Source: Hyphococcus sp. (GTDB lineage Bacteria; Pseudomonadota; Alphaproteobacteria; Caulobacterales; Parvularculaceae). From it: DNA of 64,000 nt. Location: assembly GCA_028284345.1 (NCBI GenBank), contig JANQRY010000003.1:992001-1056000 (forward strand). The letters run 5' to 3'. The first letter of the stretch is position 1. Every line of letters starts with the position of its first letter. Position numbers and translations under genes: made by a program. The notes under the pieces were generated by a model. That model did not search any database and was not told the origin of the DNA. It saw only the letters and a list, made by a program, of their open reading frames with translations. Positions 41,603 through 49,526 of this stretch are shown piece by piece.

Positions 41603-42361
41603 CTACCGCTTATGCTCTGGACTGTGAAAATCTGTCTTGCAACCAGCGTCCCAAACGTCCGGCTGATTTCCATGGGCGGGGAAACCGCCGGAATCCTTTA
41701 ACCAGCGGGCAACGTGCAGCGTGTTCCAAACAAGAAAGGTGGTGTTGCGATTGGTGAAGTCGTTTTCCGGCCCCCCCGAACCCTTGTCGCGATAAGACGG
41801 ACCGGGCCCCGCCTCGCCCATCCAGCCAGCATCGGCTTGGGGTGGAACGGTATAGCCAATGTGCGAAAGGGAAAAGAGGACGTTCATAGCGCAATGCTTC
41901 ACCCCGTCCTCATTTCCGGTTATCAATACAGCTCCGGTTTTTCCGTAATCACGGTACTGACCTTTATCATTGAACTGGTGCGTATAACCGTACATGCGTT
42001 CAAGCACCCGATTGCAAACTGAACTCTTTTCTCCCAGCCAAACAGACGTCCCAATGATCAATATATCGCACGCGTCAATCTTTGCTTGAATGTGAGGCCA
42101 ATCGTCCCGTTCGTAATTGTCAACGCCGGTATAATCCAATCCAAGACCGGCAGGAATGTCATAGTCAACGGGCCGAAGAATTTCGGTCTTAACACCATTT
42201 GCCTGATATATCTTCTCCGCAACCTCCAACAGACCCTCCGTATGAGAAAGATTTGGAGATCGTGTCAACGTACAGTTCAGCATCAGTACACTTAAATCGT
42301 CGTAACGTGCGGGTGCGTTTTTACACTGCTGTTTCGTGATCTTCTTAAGTTGGTTCGTCAT
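41603..42361 (-). CDS. Flavodoxin-fold NAD(P)H-dependent oxidoreductase
   Basis: The 252-residue protein has the flavodoxin-like FMN-binding pattern: VLMLNCTLTRSPNLSHTEGLLEVAEKIYQ in part, CDILIIGTSVWLGEKSSVC and KTGAVLITGNEDGVKH. The loop after the first strand (NCTLTRSPNLSHT) would hold the FMN phosphate. Members reduce quinones, azo compounds or nitro groups. It is about 170 bases from the convergent VOC gene. The intervening region (41432-41602) holds nothing I can name. Confidence 0.9.
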   Translation of the reverse strand: MTNQLKKITKQQCKNAPARYDDLSVLMLNCTLTRSPNLSHTEGLLEVAEKIYQANGVKTEILRPVDYDIPAGLGLDYTGVDNYERDDWPHIQAKIDACDILIIGTSVWLGEKSSVCNRVLERMYGYTHQFNDKGQYRDYGKTGAVLITGNEDGVKHCAMNVLFSLSHIGYTVPPQADAGWMGEAGPGPSYRDKGSGGPENDFTNRNTTFLVWNTLHVARWLKDSGGFPAHGNQPDVWDAGCKTDFHSPEHKR

Positions 42362-42506
42362 TAGGTATTGTCCTCCAACGCCCGGAATGAAATCTCGTGA
42401 TCGCTTCTAACCGCTCTCAACATTGCGTTACAATTCACTTTTGAGCCAGCATGCGTGATCATGCTTGGAAGAGAGCCAACGTCCTTTAACACGCTGACCA
42501 ACGATC

Positions 42507-42540
42507 AGATCGCCCGCTGCAGACAAGATCGCCCGCTGCA
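42507..42540. repeat. Tandem 15-base direct repeat upstream of the DUF6134 gene
   Basis: AGATCGCCCGCTGCA occurs at 42507-42521 and 42526-42540, exactly, 19 bases apart start to start. It lies in the 289-base region between the divergent flavodoxin-like and DUF6134 genes, which otherwise shows nothing else certain. It may be a duplicated regulator site or a recent short duplication. Confidence 0.5.
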
Positions 42541-42650
42541 ATTGCCCTGAGTATTGAGGGGACAGAGTTATCGGCGACACTCACCACCATTTGAACCGAT
42601 GCCACACTTGCGGCGTATTGCAATCGCAGGATTTGCAAAGAGGCGCCATT

Positions 42651-43385
42651 ATGAGAAACCATCTGTTTACAAGTATTCTAGCAGCCTTGCTGCTGACAAC
42701 CACCTTAGGGACAACCGCCCAAGCGGACTGCCCGTCCAGCGCCGGATCTCTAAAACTGGATCCCATCAGCCAGTATGGGACGGACATCCTCGAATTTGAC
42801 ATCTATCGCAAAGGCAATCTCATAGGCCGCCATGTGACTAAATTCGAAAACGGCGGGAATGCGCTCAAGGTCACGCACGACATGCAATTGGCGATCAAGT
42901 TCCTCTTTGTGACGGCATACCGGTTGACATATGAGGCAAGCGAAGTCTGGTGCGGCAACGAGCTTTTCGGCCTGACCGCAGCAGTGGACCGCAACGGTGA
43001 CCCAGCAACTCTGAACGCCGAACGCAAAGGGAATGAAATCCAAGTCGACAGCAGCCGGAAGGGCACATTTTCACTCGCCCGAGGAACATTTCCGAGCAAC
43101 CATTGGAACAATGGCGTTCTGTCCTCCAACAAAATCCTCAATACACTGACGGGCGGCCCTAACAAGGTCGATATCGAAAATTTGGGGCAAGAAACCATCA
43201 TCGCGGAAGGCAAAGAGATTAGCGCCACGCGGCATCGCTATTCCGGAGAATTGGAAGCAGACGTTTGGTATGATAGTGAAGGAAGGTGGGTAAAGTTGGA
43301 ATTTCCAGCGGAAGATCGTGCCTCTGCCGAGAAAGACAATTCGTTTATCGAATATGTCTGTGTTCGATGCGGTGTGGGCAGTTAA
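42651..43385 (+). CDS. Secreted DUF6134 family protein
   Basis: Start MRNHLFTSILAALLLTTTL follows GAGGCGCC; the upstream open frame lacks any signal. The 244-residue protein has a signal peptide (about 1-26, ending AQA). GTDILEFDIYRKGNLIGRH then AIKFLFVTAYRLTYEASEVW in part, and RYSGELEADVWYDSEGRWVKLEF are DUF6134 features, a beta-rich periplasmic family related to DUF3108-like proteins. Its role is unknown. It is convergent with the DUF1365 gene; its stop is 4 bases from the end of that gene. Confidence 0.85.
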   Translation: MRNHLFTSILAALLLTTTLGTTAQADCPSSAGSLKLDPISQYGTDILEFDIYRKGNLIGRHVTKFENGGNALKVTHDMQLAIKFLFVTAYRLTYEASEVWCGNELFGLTAAVDRNGDPATLNAERKGNEIQVDSSRKGTFSLARGTFPSNHWNNGVLSSNKILNTLTGGPNKVDIENLGQETIIAEGKEISATRHRYSGELEADVWYDSEGRWVKLEFPAEDRASAEKDNSFIEYVCVRCGVGS

Positions 43386-44152
43386 GCAGCTTTTCCGCTC
43401 ACATAGGGGACACCTTTGAGCCAAATCTTCAGCGCTTCCCAGTGGATACCGACAATCACCTTCAAAGTATCAAAGGGCGCTGAGAGCGCCGCCTTTAGCA
43501 AGCGCGCATTTGTGAGGGGCCGAAGCTTTCCTTCCAACACGGCATTGAGCAGACCGCCTTCTTGATTGGAATAATGGATTCCGACAAATAAACGGTCATT
43601 GGGATCGTTGATCCGGAACGTATAGCCGCCATCTGTCTTGTTAAAGGGCGAGACGCGAAGCTGTTTCTCTGCCCCATGCCGTGCGACATTGTGATTGGTC
43701 GAATCAAGATCGATGACGTAGGTGTGCCGTCCGCCAAACGTATTGTTCACTTGATAGAGGACAGCAACCAATTTGTCGTCACCATCCCGGCAATAATAGA
43801 CAGAGAGCGGATTAAAGGCATACCCCCAGAGCTTGGGCAAGCAGAGTAACTCGACTCTTTCAATCTTCGTGTTGCACCCCTGCGCTCTTAGTTGGTCGAT
43901 CGCCCACGCCTTCAGCCCCGAACGCCGCCCATCACCGAAATTCGATTGCGAAAACGAAAAGAGGTTGCGGCTGCCGACCGAGAACCAACGTAGTCTGCTA
44001 GACATTAGCGGCAGTTCATCCAGGTCCAATAAGAAATAAAGGACCCGGTATTTCAGGTGATGGCGCTTTGGACGCAATCGTGTGTGCCGCACTTCGCCGA
44101 AGTAAAGGCGAGACCGAAATCCATCCAGAGGTTTGCTGCCGTCAGCTTGCAT
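43382..44152 (-). CDS. DUF1365 domain-containing protein
   Basis: The ATG at 44152 (MQADGSKPLDGFRSRLYFG) is preferred over a GTG at 44167. The 256-residue protein has the DUF1365 core: GEVRHTRLRPKRHHLKYRV, FSFSQSNFGDGRRSGLK-like sequence, LPKLWGYAFNPLSVYYC, and FNKTDGGYTFRINDP. DUF1365 is typically next to an FAD-dependent oxidoreductase and cyclopropane fatty-acid synthase genes in sigma-E/ChrR regulons, suggesting a role in lipid modification under singlet-oxygen stress. It overlaps the end of the FAD gene by 11 bases. Confidence 0.93.
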   Translation of the reverse strand: MQADGSKPLDGFRSRLYFGEVRHTRLRPKRHHLKYRVLYFLLDLDELPLMSSRLRWFSVGSRNLFSFSQSNFGDGRRSGLKAWAIDQLRAQGCNTKIERVELLCLPKLWGYAFNPLSVYYCRDGDDKLVAVLYQVNNTFGGRHTYVIDLDSTNHNVARHGAEKQLRVSPFNKTDGGYTFRINDPNDRLFVGIHYSNQEGGLLNAVLEGKLRPLTNARLLKAALSAPFDTLKVIVGIHWEALKIWLKGVPYVSGKAA

Positions 44153-45521
44153 GAGCCAATTGCACACTCTCGTCTTGACTGGTCAAGGTATCGAGGAAAA
44201 TCCGCCCGCTTTCATTGTCAACGTTCCAAGGGCGCTTTGCACCGCCCAGTTTTTCGGCAACGGCCAATCCCGCCTGCAAACCGTCTTCGTGAAATCCCGA
44301 GCCGAAATGGGCCCCGCAAAACCACGTATTGCGCTGGCCCTGAAGCTGCCAAATCCGCTTTTGAGCCTGAATGGCCGCGGCATCAAACACCGGATGCTCG
44401 TAATCAAAATGCGCATAGGTCTGATCTTCGTGCGGCAATTCCGTTGGATTGAGCGTTACGAAGATGGGTGTGTTGGTGCCCAAACGCTGCAGCCGGTTCA
44501 TCCAATAGCTCACGCACAGCGCGTCACCCGCTCCATCCTTAGTCGAGCCCAAATAATTCCAACTGGACCACGCTTTCTTGGACTGCGGCATGAACCGTTG
44601 GTCCGTGTGGAGATAAGCTGAATTGTCTTGGTAGCGAAATGAGGAAAGGCAAGACGCTTCCTCTTGAGACGGATCGGAAAGAAGGCGAAGCGCTTGGTCT
44701 CCGTGCACGGCAAGGACCACGTCGTCAAACACGTCTTGACCGCCCTGTGTGTCGCGCACAATAACTTGGTTCACACCACGCTCAATTCGTTCGGCGCCTA
44801 CACCGACACGAATTTTATCCGCATAGGGGGAAATCAGCCGATTGACATATTCGCGGCTTCCTCCGTTCACGGTCTTCCACTGAGGCCGGCCGGACAGTGT
44901 CATGAGACCGTGATTTTCAAAGAAGCGAAGGAAGGCAAGAACCGGATAGCTTTCCACTTGTTGGACCGGACAAGACCAGATCGCCGCACACATGGGTAAC
45001 AAATGATCTCTCTGAAACGCCTTGGTGTACCCTTCTTCCCGGAGGAAGTCGCCAAGTGGTTTGACCTCAAGGTCAGTGCGATCGATATACTTGGTCGAAT
45101 TGCGGTACATGCGAAGCAGTTCCATCACCATTTTCCACAGCCGCGGCCGGGCAAAGTTCCAGGACTGTCCGAAAAAGCCATAAACGCTTGACGTTCCGTA
45201 CTCCAACTTTCCGCCGTCCAAAGAGGCCGAAAAAGACATGCAACTATCTACTGTCGGCACGCCGATATGGTCAAAGAGCGCGGTCAAATTGGGGTAGTTT
45301 CGCTCGTTGTAGACAATGAAACCGGTGTCCACGGCAAGCGATCGACCATTCACCTCAATATCAACGGTATTGGCATGCCCACCGATCCGCATGTCCTTTT
45401 CGTAGACCGTTACATCATGGTTTTGAGAAAGGAGCCAAGCAGCAGACAGACCGGATATTCCGGACCCCACGACGGCAATACGTTTCTTTGACTCATCTGA
45501 GGGGTGTGAGTGGATATTCAT
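44142..45521 (-). CDS. FAD/NAD(P)-dependent oxidoreductase (amine-oxidase-like)
   Basis: The 459-residue enzyme has the dinucleotide-binding N-terminus RIAVVGSGISGLSAAWLLSQ then VYEKDMRIGGHANTVDIEV, and the second FAD segment HFGSGFHEDGLQAGLAVAEKLGG at the end. It belongs to the group that pairs with DUF1365 and cyclopropane fatty-acid synthase, proposed to act on acyl chains of membrane lipids. An ECF11-type promoter stands about 65 bases upstream on the same strand. No cyclopropane synthase gene follows here. Confidence 0.93.
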   Translation of the reverse strand: MNIHSHPSDESKKRIAVVGSGISGLSAAWLLSQNHDVTVYEKDMRIGGHANTVDIEVNGRSLAVDTGFIVYNERNYPNLTALFDHIGVPTVDSCMSFSASLDGGKLEYGTSSVYGFFGQSWNFARPRLWKMVMELLRMYRNSTKYIDRTDLEVKPLGDFLREEGYTKAFQRDHLLPMCAAIWSCPVQQVESYPVLAFLRFFENHGLMTLSGRPQWKTVNGGSREYVNRLISPYADKIRVGVGAERIERGVNQVIVRDTQGGQDVFDDVVLAVHGDQALRLLSDPSQEEASCLSSFRYQDNSAYLHTDQRFMPQSKKAWSSWNYLGSTKDGAGDALCVSYWMNRLQRLGTNTPIFVTLNPTELPHEDQTYAHFDYEHPVFDAAAIQAQKRIWQLQGQRNTWFCGAHFGSGFHEDGLQAGLAVAEKLGGAKRPWNVDNESGRIFLDTLTSQDESVQLAHAS

Positions 45522-45586
45522 GAATTTAGTCCTGTTTGATAGCCCGCGCGTGGAAAGTCGTTAGCTTAAAACTAACGAACGCAATC

Positions 45587-45614
45587 GGTACGGCACCAAA
45601 AGGTCGCAGGATCA
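45587..45614 (-). promoter_or_regulatory. ECF11 (RpoE/ChrR-type) promoter of the FAD oxidoreductase operon
   Basis: On the minus strand TGATCC, a 16-base spacer, then CGTACC are read. This matches the ECF11 consensus (TGATCC -35, CGTA-type -10, about 16-base spacing) known from Rhodobacter and Caulobacter. The -10 ends 65 bases before the FAD gene's ATG. It places the FAD/DUF1365 operon under the adjacent sigma factor. Confidence 0.75.
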
Positions 45615-45662
45615 CAACCGTCTCATCTTGCAGCGCAACGAAGAAACCGGCCAATGAGCTTG

Positions 45663-45690
45663 TGATCCGGAGATGAATGACCGGCGTAAG
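45663..45690 (+). promoter_or_regulatory. ECF11 (RpoE/ChrR-type) autoregulatory promoter of the sigma factor
   Basis: TGATCC (45663-45668), 16 bases, CGTAAG (45685-45690) matches the same consensus as the opposite-strand site. Transcription would begin near 45697, which rules out the open frame starting at 45677 and supports the start at 45824. Together the two sites form a divergent, self-amplifying arrangement. Confidence 0.78.
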
Positions 45691-45823
45691 GGGTGGTATG
45701 ACTGGATCAGCAAACATAGCCCTAGAGCCAACGATACCGGCTAAGGTTGGCCCGAGCAGCCGCAAGGCTGCGACGCCGAAAACACTAGAAGGCTGGCATT
45801 CGACGCCCTATACCGGAAAGCGT

Positions 45824-46462
45824 ATGGACATCGGGTCGGATAGCAATGTCACGAAAAGTGAAGGTGGCGTAAAGCGAGTGCAAAAGATGCCGCAAAGCGC
45901 TTCAGCCGCAGAATTGGCGCCAGCCTTGATGATAGAACTCATGACCGCAGTCGCAACGAAACGCGACCGCAATGCGTTCATGAAGCTGTTTGATTATTAC
46001 GCCCCGCGAGTGAAATCGTTCCTGATGAGCTTGCGGGCGTCGGACTCAATCGCGGAGGACCTTACTCAAGAGGTGCTCTATACGGTTTGGTCCAAGGCGG
46101 AGCTGTTTCAAAGTCAAAGAGGTTCGGTCAACGCTTGGGTCTTCACGATTGCGCGTAATCGCTACGTCGATCAAATAAGGCGCTCCCGGAAACCCGCGAT
46201 CGACCCTGAAGAATACGCTCTTATGTCCGAGGCGCCGGCCGAGGCTGACGAACTTATCGAACGACAACAAAACGTTGAAAAGTTGCGAGCGGGGTTAAGC
46301 GAACTCCCCCCCGAGCAGGAAGAAGTGGTTCGCATGTGTTTTTTAGAGGGAAAGACCCAAAGGGAGATTTCAGACGAATTGGGCATACCCCTCGGCACGG
46401 TTAAGTCCAGGTCTCGACTGGCCTTTAGCCGGTTGAGAAGCATACTAGGTGAGGTGATGTAA
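45824..46462 (+). CDS. ECF11 RNA polymerase sigma factor (RpoE/ChrR-type)
   Basis: The start MDIGSDSNVTKSEGG follows GGAAAG; the frame is open upstream but that is promoter. Of 212 residues, region 2 is FDYYAPRVKSFLMSLRASDSIAEDLTQEVLYTVWSKAELF in part with AWVFTIARNRYVDQIRRS, and region 4 is LPPEQEEVVRMCFLEGKTQREISDELGIPLGTVKSR in part. Such sigma factors switch on singlet-oxygen and membrane-stress genes once freed from their anti-sigma factor. Its stop overlaps the start of the anti-sigma gene (TAATG), so the two are made together. Confidence 0.95.
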   Translation: MDIGSDSNVTKSEGGVKRVQKMPQSASAAELAPALMIELMTAVATKRDRNAFMKLFDYYAPRVKSFLMSLRASDSIAEDLTQEVLYTVWSKAELFQSQRGSVNAWVFTIARNRYVDQIRRSRKPAIDPEEYALMSEAPAEADELIERQQNVEKLRAGLSELPPEQEEVVRMCFLEGKTQREISDELGIPLGTVKSRSRLAFSRLRSILGEVM

Positions 46463-47088
46463 TGAACGATGTCCTTCAAAATGACTGGATCATGAGTTAT
46501 GTCGCTGGCGTCTTGAACCCAGGCGAAAGTCTCATGGTTGAAACGTATATAGCTGCCCGCGGCGAAGACGGCGCGCGGCTGGACGCAGCTTCAGAAATTG
46601 CTGGAGCTTTTCTAGAATCTGTACCGGTTGCGGATGTCTCAGCATCTTTGCGAGATGAGACACTACGCAAACTTGACACTCCGTTCGCGTATAAAGGATC
46701 TGATGTTGGCTCGAACCCGAGCATTGACGCAATCATGCGCGGCAAGATCGACGAGGTTCCGTGGTCGTTTTTGGGGCCGGGTCTGAGGAAGCACAAAGTG
46801 TGGTCCTCGTCCGAAGGAGGTGCCCTGTGGCTGTTAAGGGCCGAGCCCGGAACGAAGATCCCGGACCACACCCATTCCGGAACCGAACTGACATTGGTTT
46901 TGCGAGGATCGTACCGAGATGCCACAGGCTCTTACAATGAGGCTAGCCTTCAGGAAGCCGATGAATCCTTGGAGCATGAGTTGGAAATCATGGGCCGCGA
47001 CGAGTGTATCTGTCTCGCGCTCACAGAGTCGCCAATCGTGATTAAAAGTTGGTCCGGACGCTTTCTGCAAAAACTGGTGGGTTTCTAA
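46462..47088 (+). CDS. ChrR-like cupin anti-sigma factor lacking N-terminal zinc ligands
   Basis: The 208-residue protein aligns with ChrR: an anti-sigma domain at residues 1-70 and a cupin-like domain after 115 with DHTHSGTELTLVLRGSY (His-x-His-x3-Glu) and EADESLEHELEIMGRDECIC. In ChrR the first domain uses one early His and HxxxCxxC to bind zinc. Here the aligned sites are Gln/Asn, Tyr, Arg and Asp, so none of the four ligands remains. The C-terminal zinc site is kept. It probably still holds the sigma factor, but by a zinc-free fold. Confidence 0.88.
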   Translation: MNDVLQNDWIMSYVAGVLNPGESLMVETYIAARGEDGARLDAASEIAGAFLESVPVADVSASLRDETLRKLDTPFAYKGSDVGSNPSIDAIMRGKIDEVPWSFLGPGLRKHKVWSSSEGGALWLLRAEPGTKIPDHTHSGTELTLVLRGSYRDATGSYNEASLQEADESLEHELEIMGRDECICLALTESPIVIKSWSGRFLQKLVGF

Positions 47089-47207
47089 TAAATTCACCGG
47101 AATCCGAGACGCGTTCACAAACGCGCGTCTCGAGGTGAGCGAAATTTCCTAAGAATGTTATTTGGCAGTGCAATAGCCTGACGGTATACATTTGGCCGGA
47201 GGGCTTT

Positions 47208-47429
47208 ATGGACTGGCTATCTGCACTGCCTACGTTTTTGGGGATCTATCTGGCGATTGGCCTAGTATTCGCCGTGATATTTGTGACACTCGGTCTGAGC
47301 GTTGTGGACCACGACGCCAAGGGAGCGTCCGTGCGCGTTCGGCTCCTATTTCTGCCCGCCTCAATGGCCCTTTGGCCGATCTTGATCGTCACTTTGTTGA
47401 CCAGGGCAATTGGCGGAAAGAACCAATGA
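47208..47429 (+). CDS. Small membrane protein, first gene of the haem/Rieske module
   Basis: The 73-residue protein has two hydrophobic helices, about 7-30 (FLGIYLAIGLVFAVIFVTLG) and 48-66 (FLPASMALWPILIVTLLTR), joined by a short acidic/basic loop (VVDHDAKGASVRVR). GGAGGG precedes the ATG by five bases. Its stop overlaps the next ATG (ATGA). I do not know its family. It is likely a subunit or assembly factor of the complex encoded downstream. Confidence 0.75.
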   Translation: MDWLSALPTFLGIYLAIGLVFAVIFVTLGLSVVDHDAKGASVRVRLLFLPASMALWPILIVTLLTRAIGGKNQ

Positions 47430-47584
47430 AGCGGCGTCACCGAAGAAGACACTTAATTATGTGGTTGCTTCTGGGACCCGCGATTGTGGCCGGCTTTGCC
47501 TTATCGTTGATGGTAAAAACCGAGGTGCCCGTTGAACCCTCCGCCCCAATCAAGATGTCATCTTCAGAAAATGGGGAGCCATAG
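47426..47584 (+). CDS. Very small single-helix membrane protein
   Basis: The 52-residue product begins with an Arg/His-rich stretch (MKRRHRRRH), has one helix (LIMWLLLGPAIVAGFALSLMV), and ends with a Pro/Ser tail outside. Its start overlaps the previous stop by four bases (ATGA) and it ends 2 bases before the next ATG. This tight fit argues it is real despite the size. The positive-inside rule puts the N-terminus in the cytoplasm. Confidence 0.65.
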   Translation: MKRRHRRRHLIMWLLLGPAIVAGFALSLMVKTEVPVEPSAPIKMSSSENGEP

Positions 47585-47586
47585 GA

Positions 47587-48636
47587 ATGGGTGTCGGCTA
47601 TCAGGTCGTTCAGTGGAACAAACACAAAAAGATATACGACGGCCTGCTATTAGGCGGAGTTGTTTTGTACCTGGTCGGGTTTATCGTTATCGGCAGCGTG
47701 ATCTTCGCCAAAGAAAATCCCGTTCAAGTCCCGATTCTATTGATGCGCGCCTTTGGCAGTTGCGCCTTCATCATGCTGACGATGATATTGATGATTGGCC
47801 CCCTCGCCCGGCTCAATGACAAGTTTCTGCCGCTTCTCTACAATCGCAGACACTTTGGTGTACTGACGTTTATCATCGGCCTGCTTCATGCCCTCGTCGC
47901 CACGGTTTGGTATCATTTTTTCAGCGACGTAAATCCGTTCCTATCGATCTTCACGACAAACAATCAGATTACCAACCTCCAAGCGTTCCCTTTTGAGCTG
48001 TTTGGGATCCTCGCGCTGCTCATCCTCTTCGTCATGGCCGCTACCAGTCATGACTTTTGGCTAAAGAATCTGTCGGCCCCCTTCTGGAAAACCCTGCACA
48101 TGTTTGTGTATGTGGCGTATGGGGCCCTCGTGATGCATATCGCTCTGGGTTACCTGCAGTCAGAGTCGAGCGTTGTCGTACCGATCCTGGTGGCCGCATC
48201 ATTTGGGTTAGTCATTCTCCTTCACTTGATGGCAGGCTTTAAGGACGCAAGGGAAAGCGCAACCAACATCAAATCGGGCGCAGGATGGATCGCTGTCGCA
48301 GCAGTTGGAGATATTCCCGAAAGCCGCGCCCATACAGTGAATGTTGCCGATGGCGAACGCATTGCCGTGTTCAAATATGACGGCAAGATTTCAGCCATCT
48401 CCGCCGTCTGCGCCCATCAAAATGGCCCGCTGGACGAAGGCAAAATCATCGACGGCTGTGTGACCTGTCCCTGGCACGGCTATCAGTATGATCCCGCCAA
48501 CGGTCAATCCCCGCCGCCCTACACAGAAAAGATCCACACCTACAAGGTCAAACTCGAAGGGGATATGATTTTGGTTGATCCCAAACCGCTTCCACCGGGG
48601 ACGCCCGTTGAGCCCGCACGCATCGGATCGGAGTAA
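47587..48636 (+). CDS. MsrQ/ferric-reductase-like haem membrane protein fused to a Rieske domain
   Basis: The 349-residue protein has about six membrane helices in residues 18-220, with haem-ligand candidates as in MsrQ and ferric reductases: RRHFGVLTFIIGLLHALVATVWYH and WKTLHMFVYVAYGALVMHIALGY (cited in parts). From about 235 to 340 is a Rieske 2Fe-2S domain with VCAHQNGPLDEG and VTCPWHGYQYDP, both Cys-x-His and Cys-x2-His complete. It would move electrons between a quinone or soluble donor and hemes across the membrane. Fusion of the two is unusual. The next gene is its probable partner. Confidence 0.88.
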   Translation: MGVGYQVVQWNKHKKIYDGLLLGGVVLYLVGFIVIGSVIFAKENPVQVPILLMRAFGSCAFIMLTMILMIGPLARLNDKFLPLLYNRRHFGVLTFIIGLLHALVATVWYHFFSDVNPFLSIFTTNNQITNLQAFPFELFGILALLILFVMAATSHDFWLKNLSAPFWKTLHMFVYVAYGALVMHIALGYLQSESSVVVPILVAASFGLVILLHLMAGFKDARESATNIKSGAGWIAVAAVGDIPESRAHTVNVADGERIAVFKYDGKISAISAVCAHQNGPLDEGKIIDGCVTCPWHGYQYDPANGQSPPPYTEKIHTYKVKLEGDMILVDPKPLPPGTPVEPARIGSE

Positions 48637-48639
48637 GAA

Positions 48640-49476
48640 ATGGCGCCCAAAGACGATTTTTACGTGGGATATGGAAAAGCTCCGGCAAGCTTTGCCCGTT
48701 TCTCCAGCGTTATCTCCATCCTGCTGCTGACCATCGCCGCTCTTTCCGCGATTGCCTGGGCCATGACCCAAGACGATACCGGAGACGGACAGTGGCGAAC
48801 CTCCACCACAATCGAGCTCGAAGGCAAAGTCGTTTTCGAACCCTATCCAATGCTGAAGACACTAAACGAGGACGGCTCCATCGAAACCTACTTGCTGGGG
48901 GAAACCGACAAGAAAGGCGCCGATGAACGTGCCGCTCCGTTCGAAGGTCAAATGGTCAAAGTAAAAGGCGTCGAAATCGTCCGCGGTCCCCGACGCATTT
49001 TAACGCTTGAGGCCACAGACAGTCCGATCGTCGTTTCTGACACACCAGACCAGACCATCCAATCAAACGAGTTTGAATCCCTGGGCACCTTTACCCTCAA
49101 AGGGGAAATCCTCGACAGTAAATGCTATTTGGGCGTGATGAAGCCGGGCGAGGGGAAAACCCACAAAGCCTGTGCCACCTTGTGCATTTTGGGCGACATC
49201 CCGCCCCTATTCCTCATCAAGCACGCCGACGACACAGAATCTGCATACTTGGTGACCGGCCCGACCGGGAAAGCCATCAGAGATGAAATCCTGCCCTTCG
49301 TCGCGGATCCCGTTCAGGTATCCGGCGAAGTGGGCTGGCAAGACGACATGCCGGTTTTTCGCATCGACCCATTGTCCATAACGCGGTTGGCGGGCCGCTC
49401 GGGGCCAGCACAGATTTCACGCCTTGACGATATCGACTTTGCGATCTGTCATCACGACGATCCAGCCGCCGGTTAA
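48640..49476 (+). CDS. Membrane-anchored protein with conserved Cys motif, partner of the haem/Rieske protein
   Basis: The 278-residue protein has one N-terminal helix (about 20-43; FSSVISILLLTIAALSAIAW) and a large domain most likely in the periplasm. Near residue 160-185 it has GEILDSKCYLGVMKPGEGK, then THKACATLCILGDIPPLFL, three Cys and a His that look like a metal or redox site. I do not recognise a characterised family. It starts 3 bases after the fusion gene's stop, so they form a single transcript and most likely one electron-transfer system. Confidence 0.75.
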   Translation: MAPKDDFYVGYGKAPASFARFSSVISILLLTIAALSAIAWAMTQDDTGDGQWRTSTTIELEGKVVFEPYPMLKTLNEDGSIETYLLGETDKKGADERAAPFEGQMVKVKGVEIVRGPRRILTLEATDSPIVVSDTPDQTIQSNEFESLGTFTLKGEILDSKCYLGVMKPGEGKTHKACATLCILGDIPPLFLIKHADDTESAYLVTGPTGKAIRDEILPFVADPVQVSGEVGWQDDMPVFRIDPLSITRLAGRSGPAQISRLDDIDFAICHHDDPAAG

Positions 49477-49526
49477 CCGCGTCGAACTGTTGCGAGTTCA
49501 GCAATCCCCAACTATGGTCCCGGCCC

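Noticed and set aside
45688-45709. A second minus-strand ECF11 promoter from the GGATCA at 45704
   Set aside because: No CGTA-like -10 occurs at 15-17 bases from it; only the site at 45587-45614 fits.
45526-45765. A 79-codon frame on the minus strand between the FAD and sigma genes
   Set aside because: It covers both ECF11 promoters and shows no family resemblance; the region is regulatory.
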